A stretch of 64,000 bases of DNA from Paraphaeosphaeria minitans. Lineage: Eukaryota; Ascomycota; Dothideomycetes; Pleosporales; Didymosphaeriaceae. The notes below the pieces were generated by a model. It saw only the letters and a program-made list of their open reading frames with translations, was not told the DNA's origin and made no database searches. This document shows positions 11,251 through 21,869 of the stretch, in pieces. A program made the position numbers and the translations under genes. Position 1 is the stretch's first letter, and the number at the start of each line of letters is the position of its first letter. The DNA is taken from the NCBI GenBank assembly GCA_015832175.1, contig WJXW01000013.1:186001-250000 (forward strand), given 5' to 3'.

Positions 11251-12805
11251 ATTAGGATTTAAGCTAAAGCCTCGTGGTTGTTAGTGTTTAGAACACGCCT
11301 TAAGACTAAGCCATAGAATAAGCACAAAGCCAGTTTGTGGATTTAATACAAATTTTAGACGGCTAAAACAGACTTCTAAGCCACCTACGCAAAAAAATAT
11401 CTTATCAAGTACTCTCTTAGTGGAATTTCGGGTTAACAAAGAGACGGCAGCGTGTATTATAGCAGGCTCATTCTTGAGACAGGTAAGCAACAAAAGCATA
11501 AAGAGTTGAGACCAGGCTTTTAAAGTGCCAACAGACAAGGTCGTAGCTTATAGTAGGTTGTTGTATTTTGCACTTGAAGAGACCGAAGAACCGCCCCATA
11601 AGTTAGTGTCTGTAGAAACGCCAAAGGAGTACACATGGCAACACATGTGTAGTAGTTCGGCAAGAAAGAGAACAACAGTATCTTCTTTACACGCCTTTTT
11701 TTCTGTGCTAAAAAACAGGGCCATGGCTTGCTCGCAGTGGCAATTTGAAGTGACAGTAGGAGAGACCGCACATAGGTGGAGACTCGATGAACTTGGGCCA
11801 GCAGGGACACGACGCCATGGATCCCGAGAACAGCTTTTTTAGACAGGGAAGAACGGCACCATGTACGAAATTTGAGATGTATTGGACATCCAAAAAGACC
11901 GCAGCGTGGGTTAACTTAAGTGTATCTTCGTGCACGCCAGGGACTCGACGTCATGGCTTTGAGGAACGATTTCTTAAGCCGAAGGAGCGCAGCATGCATC
12001 TGTTAACAAAACTTGTTCAGAGAAACCGAACCGCCGCACCACCCGTCTCCCGGACTGCCTTTTTGGTTAAGCAGAGAGACCTCCTCATAGCGGTTGCGAT
12101 ATGCGTTTTGGGCCGACCGAATTTTAGATGCATTTTTTTAGACAGACCGGGCACGACGCCATGTCGTTGTGGCTTATGGCTTTTTAGAGAAGGCGGCAGA
12201 CGAGACCTTAGGGACCTCGAGCTTTTATTTGGAAAGGCGGCTGTCGAGACCATAGGGATCTCGAGCATGTATTCAGAAAGGTGGCGGTCGAGACCATGGG
12301 GATCTCGAGCTTGTATTCGGACAGGCGGAAGGAGCAAACTAGCAACCTAGCCAGAGCGATGGATTTTTTAAGACAAGCCCAAGGACCGAATTCCAGCCAT
12401 GAGCGCAACGCCGTAGCATCATTGCCCCAAGTTTTTGGTGACGCCCAGAGGCATCGAGCAGTGTGAGGAAAAGAGACCTTCCGGTGAGGAAGTGCGAGAC
12501 TATATAGACGAAATCAGGTTCCGAGTGGGTTAAGATGAGGCACCATGGAGGGGCTTATAGCGGTGATGACCTCATGCGCATCGCCACGTGCACTTCACAC
12601 TACAGATCGCGAAGAGGTCGATATTCATCAACGGGATTGATTCATCACAACGGACCTGTATGCCCGTTCAATTTCATATCCCACACATATACAATACAAC
12701 ACTAATACATGGTCGCCGGCTCTAAACCACCACCTCATCCCATCATAACACGTAGCGTGAAACGCAACTATACAAGTTGCAAAACGATAACGAAACATGG
12801 TATCA
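11251..12805. other. Degenerate repetitive tract without a convincing gene
   Basis: Short ORFs on both strands overlap each other here and none has a plausible domain. The motifs ACGCCATG and TTTTTTAGACAG recur irregularly (about 11830, 12137-12160 and 12181), suggesting an old, decayed tandem array. The RIP-like TA bias of the element is absent beyond about 11.3 kb. Confidence 0.5.
12192..12323. repeat. 44-bp tandem repeat, three units
   Basis: Units are 12192-12235, 12236-12279 and 12280-12323. Each opens GG(C/T)GGC and contains GAGACC(A/T)T(A/G)GGGA(T/C)CTCGAGC. A fourth unit starts and fades (GGCGG at 12324). The length is not a multiple of three, so this is not a protein repeat. Confidence 0.9.
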
Positions 12806-14937
12806 CTACGAAACAGCGCGCTGCGGCGAGAGAATGTGCGAAGCGAGTGCGATCTTGTACTTGGGTATCCGATGCGGGCTAGGCGTGTTCGTGCTCTCGG
12901 ACATGACGCCGTTGATGGTGGCTTTGCGGGAAGCAGGGGAGGGCGTGATAGGCTCGCTCGGGATGCTGTTGATGGGCTTGTAGTCGCCATTTGTCCACCC
13001 TTGGTGTTGCGGAGATGGCGTGTCGTTGAGTTGGGCGACGAGGTCGTCTGAAGAGCGCTTGGTTTGGCTGAACAGGGAGCGTTGCTCGACGGTGCTGTTG
13101 GCGATGCCGAGGCCTTCCGTCTTTGCGGCTACGGCTTCTTCCGCTTGCGCTTCATTGCCGGGTTGGGTGGAAACGGCGGAGGGGATGCTGAAGACATCTT
13201 TAGTAGCAGCCTCGCCGCCGCCGAGGGCGCCATTGACAGCCGTTGTAGCTGCTTTCAGCGTCATCGGCGGGTGTGGTAAAGTTTGCATCCTCCCAAGCAT
13301 GTTCAATCTAGTGCCAGCCCTCGCCCACTGCCAGATACCTCTCGGGGGTGGTGTGTGTTCAGGCTTCGGATTCTCGTCCTTGCCGTCCTCGCTGACCGTG
13401 TTGCTAGCCTGGTGTTGGTGAGACCCGCCGTCGGAGCTTAGGGGGCGGTCGGCGAGGGCTGGGAGTGACTGAGTCTCCTCGGTGAGCGGAGGGGTGAGAA
13501 GGAGTCTCTCTGGGGGTGTGACTCTCCGGAACTTGTCCTTTTGCGCCTTGGGGCTCGGCGGACCCGCCGTTACGTGCTCCGTTGACGTCTCGACTGTCGA
13601 AGAAGCCGGACTTGTGAGGCGGCGGCGTAGAGGGCCCGCGCTGGTCGTCTCGCTCTGGCGGCGAGCGTGTCGGGGAGGCGGGGCCTGCAGAATCGGCGGG
13701 GGACGAGGCCGGCGGGGTGGGAGGAGAGTCTGGACGGACTTTGTCGAAGGATCGGAGCTGACGGATTTGAGGGCGCGGGGGCGGGTGGTTGACTTGAGGG
13801 CTGGCGTCAATGCGTGTTACTACGTTTCTTGAGGACGAACCGATGGACTAGGGTGGCTCCTCTTCGCCGCAAAAGACGGCTTGAGCATGCGGCAGTGCAG
13901 GTGCTGTGGTGTGGTGGGTGCTATTTACCTTGCTTGCCCTTGCCCTTGACGTGACAATTCGGGCCGTCGTCGTGGTCGTGGTACTCGCACTCATTGCCAG
14001 TGTTTGTCGGGTTGTCGAACAGCATGCCTCCGGTGCCGTACTTCATCGCCTTGACGAGCTCGATGGCGAAGTCAGTGTTGTTCTCGAAGCACTGGCGATA
14101 CGTCTCCACATCTCGGTCGCTGTCGGGGTCCATGATCTGGCGCGCCGCAATGCGGGTCATGAGGCGCCTGAACGGTGAGTCTTTCGGACTCTTGCGATAA
14201 ATGTCGTCAATCTCTTCGGCATCCGGAACCAGCTCAGCTTGGTTGAGGCCCTTGCGATATTGGTCCATGGCCACGTTCTTCAGTTGCGGCATATCGAAGC
14301 GGTCGCACAGCAGGTAGAGCTTGTGGCAGCTGACGGCGTAGTCGTACTTCTGTTCCGCATCTGGCATGTCGGATACGTCGTCGAGCTTGCCCTGGTAGAG
14401 CCATTTTACAAGCAGCTCGAAGCCCGCCGGGTCGTGGTCCGGCAGGTCGAGGCTGTCCTTCCGCTGTTTTCCATGGCCCTGCAGTTCCGATTCCAGCAGC
14501 TCGGAATGATGGCAGAGGAGGCTGCGGTGCAGCGCCCAATGGCGCCTGGCCTCGCCGACATATATGTCGATCATACGGCCGGAGAGGAGTCTATCGCGCT
14601 GCAGCTTAGCTTTGGCTCGCACATGGAGGCGGTGAGAATTGAGACGGAATGCCAGACCCGGGCGGACAGGAAGGCATCGCACGGCGGCCCGCGACGCTTG
14701 AGAAGGCGCCTCGTCGAGCGCATAGGCATCGCCGGACGCATGCGACTCGGCATCCGACGAAGAATCGGATGCGCCATCGCAGGCATCGATGGGACGGTTT
14801 AAAGAAGAGTGAGAGACGTACTCTGCATAAGTGGCAGCGGGCACGTCGCCAACAGTGCCCGAAGCCATGCGGGTGCGTCGGGGCGGATGCGCGTATGCGA
14901 AGTCACGAAAATAGACGATGCGATCCTGCCATCCCAT
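12806..14937 (-). CDS. BTB/POZ-domain protein with a long disordered C-terminus (two exons)
   Basis: Exon 1 is 14937-13929 and exon 2 is 13800-12806. The proposed phase-1 intron 13801-13928 (GTAAAT...GCCAG, with an ATTGAC-type branch point just upstream) gives 667 aa. The BTB fold is at about residues 121-230: DIYVGEARRHWALHRSLLC, then LDLPDHDPAGFELLVKWLYQG, the usual fungal BTB pattern for protein-protein contacts. Without the intron the protein would end at 338 aa, while the downstream 332-codon frame would have no ATG near its start and only 110 bp for a promoter; that is why I join them. The second exon is Ser/Pro/Thr-rich with many TPP and SP sites and is probably disordered. The start is ATG at 14937; ATG at 14868 is an alternative. 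The partner is unknown. Confidence 0.75.
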
Positions 14938-16532
14938 GCGGCGCGAGGATGGCGCTCATAGGGGCAGCAGCAGAACGGAATGGAAACGGAGATGCAACGG
15001 CAATGGGAATGGATGTGGAACCGGAGATGGGGCGCGCAATAGTCGTGATGGGTGCGCGGGATGCGGGGGCTGGGGGAAGCAGGGATTCCGTGTGCAAGTG
15101 ACGTCATCGTCACGTTACTCAGCATCACCTCTGCGAACAGCTTGTGACCTTGTCAATGATCGCGTTCAGCTTTGCACGCTTCTCACCTACCCAGTAGACT
15201 ACTAGACTAATTGAAATAGAGTCAAACCAGCTCATTCTTCATGTTTATCGTCCAGGGCGCAAATTGCAATCCTGCCCACCCACGTCGATCCGGCGACCCC
15301 TTGCAAGCGGCTATAGGTCGACTAGCTTCTATCAGGCCTCCAAGGACAAGACAGCACACTTCTGCAAAGCGCGTGCAGCAGAGACTTTCTCCCCAGGAAG
15401 TGGTACCATCTCACCCTGAATACCGGAAGTCAGATATACAACGTCACTCAGTTCGATAGCAGCCAGTCTCTGCAGCACTGCTTAGACGCCTTCGACACTA
15501 CCATCACGAATGCATTGAAAAAACGACGACTACTGGGGGGAAGATTGGAAGCTCGGGAACGAAATCTACGTCTACGATTCCACCTAGCCGGAGCATCTTT
15601 TGCAAGCGGAACCCTGAAAGTCCTTCCATCAGCAGCTCCTCGAGCTCATCAAGGTCTCGATGCGCCCTCGATAACGTTTTCCCGAGGATCATGGGACTGC
15701 GACGTTCGACTATGGCGCAGCGGCGCAGTTTTTGGTTTTCGGGGCTGCCGCGGAACCTTCGGTCGATGTGAATGCTAACGCTAAGACGTTGTGCCATGAG
15801 GTGTACGATTCGAAGCCTAGGCTATCTAACTACGCCATATGGGCAATTGTGCTTGGCGTAATGTGGATGCTTTGCGGTGGCGGTGAGATGTCGAAACAGC
15901 TCTGCATAATCATTTGTGCTGATATTGAGACACCTTTTTCCATCCTCGTACTCGCATTACGGTATCTGTTATGCTTCAGCTGTTGATCCTCCCCATTCCG
16001 CGAGTTCTTCGAATCGCTTGCCCATTGTTCTTTGCAATCTTTTCCCAGTGTCATTGCTCTTTCCGTTTTAAGACTGTGCCGCGTTTCTTTGATGCTCCAA
16101 TTGTGATTGTTGAGTAAACGGGCGCTGAGTTTGCGGGATCGCACTTGCCAATTCCAGCTGCTATCGATAGCATCACTCCCACATCTATCCTCCATCTTCT
16201 CAACCGCAACACAACAGCCACATGAACCCGCAACCTTTACGGTACATCCCCTCAGAGCATTGAACAAAACAATGTTGATCTTGATCTTCACATTTGACTC
16301 ATCCGCGTGTCCTCAATTACCCAGCAGAGCAGCGGTCTCTCACCAATTGGCTGTTTGCACGCGACGTTCGTACTTCTCTCACGCCGGAGGCGCTGAATGC
16401 CTGCCGTCGGGTGGAACTGCCTTACGGACTGAGTCGGCACCACCAGAAATTTCAAGTACTAGGTAAAAGGCTGGCGATTGAGCTTCCCGTCAGTCACGCG
16501 AGATTTCGAGTGTCCCCTCTGCGTGACAGTAC
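14938..16532. other. Intergenic stretch, mostly no supported gene
   Basis: Only short frames occur here. The single one worth listing is 15504-15797 on the minus strand (separate entry). I see no tRNA-like structure or repeat. Confidence 0.4.
15504..15797 (-). CDS. Possible small protein, 97 aa, unrecognised
   Basis: An ATG at 15797 opens a 97-codon frame ending at 15504. The middle has a helix-like run (RAHRDLDELEELLMEGLSG) and the end is hydrophobic. Another frame overlaps on the other strand and there is no recognisable domain, so it may be spurious or one exon of a longer gene. Confidence 0.25.
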   Translation of the reverse strand: MAQRLSVSIHIDRRFRGSPENQKLRRCAIVERRSPMILGKTLSRAHRDLDELEELLMEGLSGFRLQKMLRLGGIVDVDFVPELPIFPPVVVVFSMHS

Positions 16533-16540
16533 TATTTATA
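16533..16540 (+). promoter_or_regulatory. TATA-like box for the AT-hook gene
   Basis: TATTTATA lies 63 bp upstream of the ATG at 16603. It supports that start over the upstream in-frame extension. Confidence 0.4.
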
Positions 16541-16602
16541 CAGTGAGAGCAGTTTATAGACCCGCTCATCCCGCCGACTCCTCCAGATCCCGCACCACCT
16601 CA

Positions 16603-18235
16603 ATGGAAACTACTATACCGATCATCCTCTCTTCGAGACCGAATCCATCCTCCTTCTCAGCACTTCTCAAAAGAAGATACCGAATGGCTCGCCTCCAAGT
16701 TCCTAGCAGGCCCATACGCTTGCCAACTGCAAAGGAACAGCGGAATCGGACAAAGAAAGCCAAGTCTGTCCCACCAACCAGCAGCAAAAGACGTCCGGGT
16801 AGACCGCCAAAAGCCAGTATACTTGCAGTGACACAAAAACCCGCAAGTTCCCAAGTCGTGTGGGGGAAGCCAGGCGCAACCCATTATGATCCCGGAGGAT
16901 CATGCACCTGTTCTTCTGCCTGAGAAGGCCCCGATCAGCTATGTGGACCAGTTGTTGTGGCCTTCCGAGAGACTTGTAACGCCCGAGATAAGCTCTTTTC
17001 AGCACACACCGACCGACGATCAGAACACCAGGATCCACGTGCCCCGTGCCGTGAAAAACCTCTGCCACAGCTCGTCATCAGAGAGCCACTCATTGTTGTC
17101 CTACGAGCTGCTTCCTCACACGACCATTGAGGCTCGCAAAGATGGCCTGGGAGCGTACACGGAACCTCGATACAGTCAACGGCACTCAAGTTCAGGAACA
17201 AGTGTATCAAGGTATTTAAGCTGTCTCCAGATCTTGAATTCATCCACTCATGATTGTTCAGGGAATACGAGCAACACGGTTCATATGAGTTCGTCTCTAT
17301 TACGCCTACGAGAACAACACCAATGCAGAGACTCAAACGCCCTGATAGAGACCTATCTCGTTGCTCGCCATTGATCACTCGTGGGAAGAGCGTATACATG
17401 AGTGTTGAAGAGGGGCCATCTAAAATCTCCGAGTTGACCGACATAACGGATACCCCGTTGCGCTTGAAGGTTGCCCAGCTACTGGCCATCGCCCCGGAAC
17501 TCCAGATTCAGGATCTTTGCAATCTACTTATCGGAACTAAGGGCAACGTTGAGAAGGCTCGCGAGCCTATATTTCGACAGGCTGCTTGGTCGACGGGACT
17601 ATCTTCGACGCCGGATCATACACAGAAGGTGAAGACAGAGGTGGAAGAACCCTTCAGGTACCAATCGGATCGCAGCAACGCAATGATGGCCTATGATAGC
17701 GATAGAGATGAGGATATGGTATTGATGAAGCTTGAAGCAGATGATAGCGAAATATGGTACGACAATAAAGCCCTGGCATCGCCGGCCCCAGAAACGCGGA
17801 ACCTGAAGGAGGCAAGGCCTGCGAAGAAGAACTACAAAGCTTCACCGAAGCTCACCTCAGGCAAAAACCCACACCTTTTCCATGTCTTCTGCGAAGGCCT
17901 TCCCCATCCACTCTTCTAGTGGCAAATCGGATCATCGCGCCTCTCTGCCTCGACATCCACCACTTCAGGTTGCATATCCTACCCCAAGCGACATCGCGGC
18001 CACTCCAGTGTCAGAATATAGACCATCCAAGGAGCGAGTATACTCTCCATATATCACCCGACCGAGGGTTCCGAGGTCCAGATCACGCCGAAACAACAGC
18101 ATCGACAATGTCTTTGTCATCCCTGACACGGACGTCGAATCCGATCTCGATGGACTATATCAGGAATCCCACCAGAGCATCGAAACCGATGACGACGAAA
18201 GTTATTCGGGAGATATGGAGATGGAGGATCTATAA
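16603..18235 (+). CDS. AT-hook protein with a UBA/CUE-like segment and acidic tail (multi-exon)
   Basis: Start is ATG at 16603. Residues 62-70 read KRRPGRPPK, a canonical AT-hook that binds the minor groove of AT-rich DNA. A candidate intron 16828-16873 (46 bp, phase 0) joins to the frame that begins AQPIMIPEDHAPV. A clear 50-bp intron 17212-17261 (GTATTT...TTCAG) restores the next frame. That exon holds VAQLLAIAPELQIQDLCNLL followed by IGTKGNVEKA, resembling a UBA/CUE ubiquitin-binding helix bundle. The change to the last frame (about 17.72-17.92 kb) is not resolved: either a further intron or a frameshift. The C-terminus is Arg/Ser-rich, then acidic (MEMEDL at the end). It is probably nuclear; I do not recognise the family. 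Confidence 0.6.
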
Positions 18236-19245
18236 AGGGAATTGCATAGACATGACTACGAAGTATGAATCTAGTAAATAACTGAAGTACGAAAACCTGG
18301 ATCTATTCGTGTCGAAATGAGGTCATCATCTTGTTGATAACAGAGACATTGACCCGGTTACATGTTTTTTGTAGAACGGGCCGTATCTCGTAGATCCCCA
18401 AAATTCAATATGAAAGTAGCTTCAAAAATTTCTGAGATTAACAAAGTAACCATTCAAGTTCCTATGTGGTAGTGATTTAGATCGCAGTCTCGCCTAAAGA
18501 ACGGTTAGGCCAAAGGGAGAAGGCGATTTTTCGTTGGCTCTAAAGCTTTGTTGCATACAATTTGGAGTGGCGCATCGACAATCTATAGTTAGTTAATGAG
18601 ACAGAGCTGAACATAAAGCGCCGGGTTCTATCGCGTCGAAACCATTCATCACGACCACTGAAATATAACCCTAGAAGAAGATAGTCGAAAGAAATAGGAG
18701 GATACCAAAGTGAACATTTCTGAGACAACTCGGCTATGGTTATCACGGCACGGATGTACGATTACACTCCTAAGATTGATGCCACAAAGTTGACACAGTA
18801 TGTCCTCCTATTCGACCGGCTGAAATCCCCGTCCGTCCCGCGCTCGATACAGTATCGGATACAGTAACATAATTTATGTAGGAAAAATATTTTTCTGCTT
18901 CTCTCTCTTGTTACTGTTCTTTCGCCTCGTATCACGTGGGACTCCGGCCAGGACGAAGTAAAGGTGAATGCGTTGCCAAGACCCCCACATGCTCGTCTGT
19001 CACCCCTTTAGACGGTGATAGCGGAAAGAAATCGCCGCCCGGCGATTTTATTTTCCATTGGTCGTTCTTTACTCCTCAGTCCAATTTCTCCTTCTTGCTT
19101 GTGTCTAATATATGGAAAAGATCATTATATGAATTACACTGCCTAGCAAGCTACTTCACTAAACCTTCAACGACCAGCGTTGAGAACCACTTCACCTTCA
19201 GACTTCGACGAAAAGCATCAAAGCATCAAAGCTAACGCTCTTTCT
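18236..19245. other. Intergenic, nothing recognised
   Basis: Roughly 1 kb between convergent genes, without a credible ORF or repeat. Confidence 0.5.
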
Positions 19246-19968
19246 CTAAACGTTCGTCACGGGCTGCTTGTCCGCCTTTCCCTTCGTATACTTCCAGCAC
19301 GCCATCCCAACACCGTACAAGCTAGCCACCGCCAAGGCGGCTCCAGCAATTATGATAACCACCATCAGGACCTGACCGGTCTGCTTCGAATGGTACACTG
19401 GGCCATTGTCAGGGGAAGGTGTCTGTGTCTCATTGAACTCAAGACTCCCGGCCACCGTGCCGTTGCGAAGCTGAAGGCGATTTATCGCATTGGTGACGGT
19501 CGAATTCTGGCAAGGCTCGTGCGTGGAGTTTGACGTTTGCGTGCTGGCCGGTGCTGCGGGATGGAGATCCGGCAACAGAGGGGGCTCGCAGCCGTCGCAA
19601 CCTGGAGGGGCGGCAACAGTCAAGCTGAGCGGGGTGTTCGAGCTGTTGGGCGGGAGGGTCAGAGTGCCATCTTGATGGTATCCACAGCCACATTGCGGGC
19701 AAGGAAGACCATTGTGGTGGTTGTGTCCACAAAGGGCACAGGGAACGTCGCCATCGTGGTGGTGTCCACAATTGCACACAGGGCACGGCACGCCGCTCTC
19801 GTGCTTGTGTCCACAAAGGGTGCAAGCGCCACTATCATGATGGTGTGTGCCATTATGCATCGCGTTCGTGGCACTAAGACGTGGTGGGTGAGGGACGGTA
19901 TATTCACCCGTCGCGATAGGAGCCCGTGGGGCCGTGCTGATAGGAAAGTATGGATAGAAAGGTGCCAT
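19246..19968 (-). CDS. Single-pass membrane protein with four Cys/His repeats in the ectodomain
   Basis: 240 aa from ATG at 19968; an in-frame ATG at 20097 lies upstream of the TATA box and is unlikely to be used. Residues 47-101 hold four tandem units of 13-15 residues with the pattern PCxxCxCGHHHDG or PCxLCGHNHHNG, so eight CxxC/CxC-type cysteines with histidines, suggesting metal binding. Six N-glycosylation sequons (N39, N108, N147, N155, N169, N179) argue that the N-terminal part is lumenal or extracellular although no cleavable signal is visible. One membrane helix is at about 200-224 (VLMVVIIIAGAALAVASLYG), followed by a short basic tail. It is the first of a run of single-pass membrane protein genes. 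I recognise no family. Confidence 0.75.
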   Translation of the reverse strand: MAPFYPYFPISTAPRAPIATGEYTVPHPPRLSATNAMHNGTHHHDSGACTLCGHKHESGVPCPVCNCGHHHDGDVPCALCGHNHHNGLPCPQCGCGYHQDGTLTLPPNSSNTPLSLTVAAPPGCDGCEPPLLPDLHPAAPASTQTSNSTHEPCQNSTVTNAINRLQLRNGTVAGSLEFNETQTPSPDNGPVYHSKQTGQVLMVVIIIAGAALAVASLYGVGMACWKYTKGKADKQPVTNV

Positions 19969-20073
19969 CTTTGCTTCTTTCGGGGTTTGCTTTGGAGTTG
20001 CTGCTACAAAGCTGTTTGTTTCGAGTTGTTCGTTTCCGAGTCTGGTTGACCAAGAGAACAGAAGCCATTGTGG

Positions 20074-20081
20074 TTTTATAT
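20074..20081 (-). promoter_or_regulatory. TATA box of the Cys/His-repeat gene
   Basis: ATATAAAA on the minus strand, about 105 bp before the ATG at 19968. Confidence 0.45.
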
Positions 20082-20319
20082 GAAGTTGGTCTATCATTAA
20101 TACATTTTATCGTGATGTTGTGTAGGTTCATAATGAAGCCTACGCATTGTGCATAAATTCATAGTACAGACGTGAAAAAGGCCGTTTCCAGAGGCCCCTC
20201 CTTAGTAATCCTGTCAAACAGTGAATTACACTGGGTCCAACTTTATCGGATCGGCCGATTTCAAGGACACTTCAATATCTCTTTTTTTCCGACGCAAGAT
20301 GCAGCTCGCCTCACCAGAC

Positions 20320-20601
20320 TTACTCTTTTCTCATCGTTGGTTTCGCGGGTGCCGGTGCCTGAACAAACCCTAAGGCTTGCATCTCCACATCACGACTGAC
20401 GTCCAATCCCGCTTCCATGGCTTCCGCCTCTATCTTATTGTGCTTGTGGTCTTTACAGCGCTTGATGGTGTTTATGTAGAAGAGCCAGCTAGCGAAAGAG
20501 ACGAAGAAGGGTGCGAAGAGACACATTGCGATGAACGCGGCCAAAGGAATCGGCCCAATAGTTGGTAGGGGGTGCTCCTCCGCTGGGATCTGTGTACTCA
20601 T
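20320..20601 (-). CDS. Small single-pass membrane protein, 93 aa
   Basis: ATG at 20601. A long hydrophobic segment spans about residues 19-45 (PLAAFIAMCLFAPFFVSFAS...), followed by a basic stretch KRCKDHKHNK that should stay cytosolic, then a short Ala/Pro-rich tail. There is no signal peptide cleavage motif. It shares layout with its neighbours but no visible sequence identity. Confidence 0.6.
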   Translation of the reverse strand: MSTQIPAEEHPLPTIGPIPLAAFIAMCLFAPFFVSFASWLFYINTIKRCKDHKHNKIEAEAMEAGLDVSRDVEMQALGFVQAPAPAKPTMRKE

Positions 20602-21380
20602 GCTGCTTGGTGACCGTGATGTGGCTCTTTAATCTACAGGTAAACAACGAAGTGTATTGTTTGCGATAATTGCGCTGGTGCTGCCAACAAGGTTGTATAA
20701 CTGATGCCGATGTGAATAGAATTTTCTCAGTCCAGCTGGTGCGTGCGTGTAAAATTTTCGAGCTGCGAGGAGGCACGGGTTTTCTGCCTCTGGTTATCAC
20801 TGATCAAGGACAAAGGAGGTTTGCTCGTGAAGACATGGTGGCGAAGTTCTGAGCTTGAATATGAATGCGACACAAAGCACGACATAAAACAACACCTGCT
20901 TTCAACACTTGCTTTATTTATATCTGACATGGCCAGAATAGCCATGAAGCCTGAAATCATGTTGATAGCCGTAGCAGCCCTGCGTGAACGAAACGAGATA
21001 TCACGTGATACAACGCCAAAGCCAGTCACTACAGAATCGCATAGACATGACTACCTGAATATTATGGTACGATTGCCTACAGATGGATAGGATTTGAGGT
21101 GAGTTTGTAACGACGTATGACTTATTCGTAAAAGTAGGACTGGAAAATGTTAACCACAATGAGCTTTAGTTGGGTACGATTGCAGATCACGGGATCACGC
21201 AGAGAAGATTATCATGAAAATACACCCTCTTGATTCCACCAAAGTGACGCGGGTTATCGCGGTCTCAGCTTGGATGTACCGGTGTCAGTGTATCTAATCT
21301 CGCGCCGCGTTATATTACCTAACACGGTCTGGGTAAATCACTGCAAAGGAATATCTTGGCAGCATTCTCTGTAGAGCATG
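20602..21380. other. Intergenic, nothing recognised
   Basis: Overlapping short ORFs on both strands look like chance frames. Confidence 0.45.
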
Positions 21381-21869
21381 TTATGAACGGCAAGCCGCAG
21401 GGGCTGGCATCTTCAAAAGGTCCTCGCCCTGACTATTTCCGCCCATGGGAAGACGCGGCAGTGGCTTATCAAGATTGGGTAAAAAGTAGGCCTGGCCCTG
21501 GGTCTCCGGAAGTGCTTGCCCAGGCGAACCAAAATGATTGACAGTACCGTAGACGGAATCCATATTGCGCTTGTCAGGCATGTGATTCATCTCAACATCT
21601 GCTTTCCGCGACCTTTTTGCCCGCGGCTTCTCCTGCCAGCCTAGTACGCGTTTGCCACGCTTATACTTGCAGTACGCAAAGATGATGACGCCCACTATAA
21701 CAAGACATCCAGCGCCTCCAAAAACATAGGAAAGCACTGAAGGAGACGTGCCGGTATCTTTAGCGTACTTCCCGTCCTGCGTAGGATCATTGCCGTCAGG
21801 CATGGGGAAAGCGACCACAACGGCGACGAGTGGTTGGAAGCTCATGAAGCTCATAAGCTGGGATTGCAT
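21381..21869 (-). CDS. Type I single-pass membrane protein, paralog of the next gene
   Basis: 162 aa from ATG at 21869. A hydrophobic leader at residues 7-22 (SFMSFQPLVAVVVAFP) is followed by a short ectodomain, then one helix at 45-67 (LSYVFGGAGCLVIVGVIIF) and KYKRGKRV as stop-transfer. The tail is basic then Pro/Gly-rich. Aligned with the product at 23134-23739 it shares the helix (LSY(V/I)(F/L)G(G/A)AGCLVI(V/L)G), the KY(K/R)RG(K/E)RV motif and the tail motif NL(D/N)KPLP. The longer frame reaching to 22154 is not used here because the hydrophobic leader fits this ATG. Confidence 0.72.
   Translation of the reverse strand: MQSQLMSFMSFQPLVAVVVAFPMPDGNDPTQDGKYAKDTGTSPSVLSYVFGGAGCLVIVGVIIFAYCKYKRGKRVLGWQEKPRAKRSRKADVEMNHMPDKRNMDSVYGTVNHFGSPGQALPETQGQAYFLPNLDKPLPRLPMGGNSQGEDLLKMPAPAACRS

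Noticed and set aside
11787..12350. 187-codon plus-strand ORF
   Set aside because: It runs through the 44-bp repeats, starts at a non-ATG codon and overlaps several ORFs on the other strand; no domain visible.
13482..14802. Plus-strand ORFs of 116-187 codons opposite the BTB gene
   Set aside because: They are shadows of the BTB gene and its second exon in the other strand.
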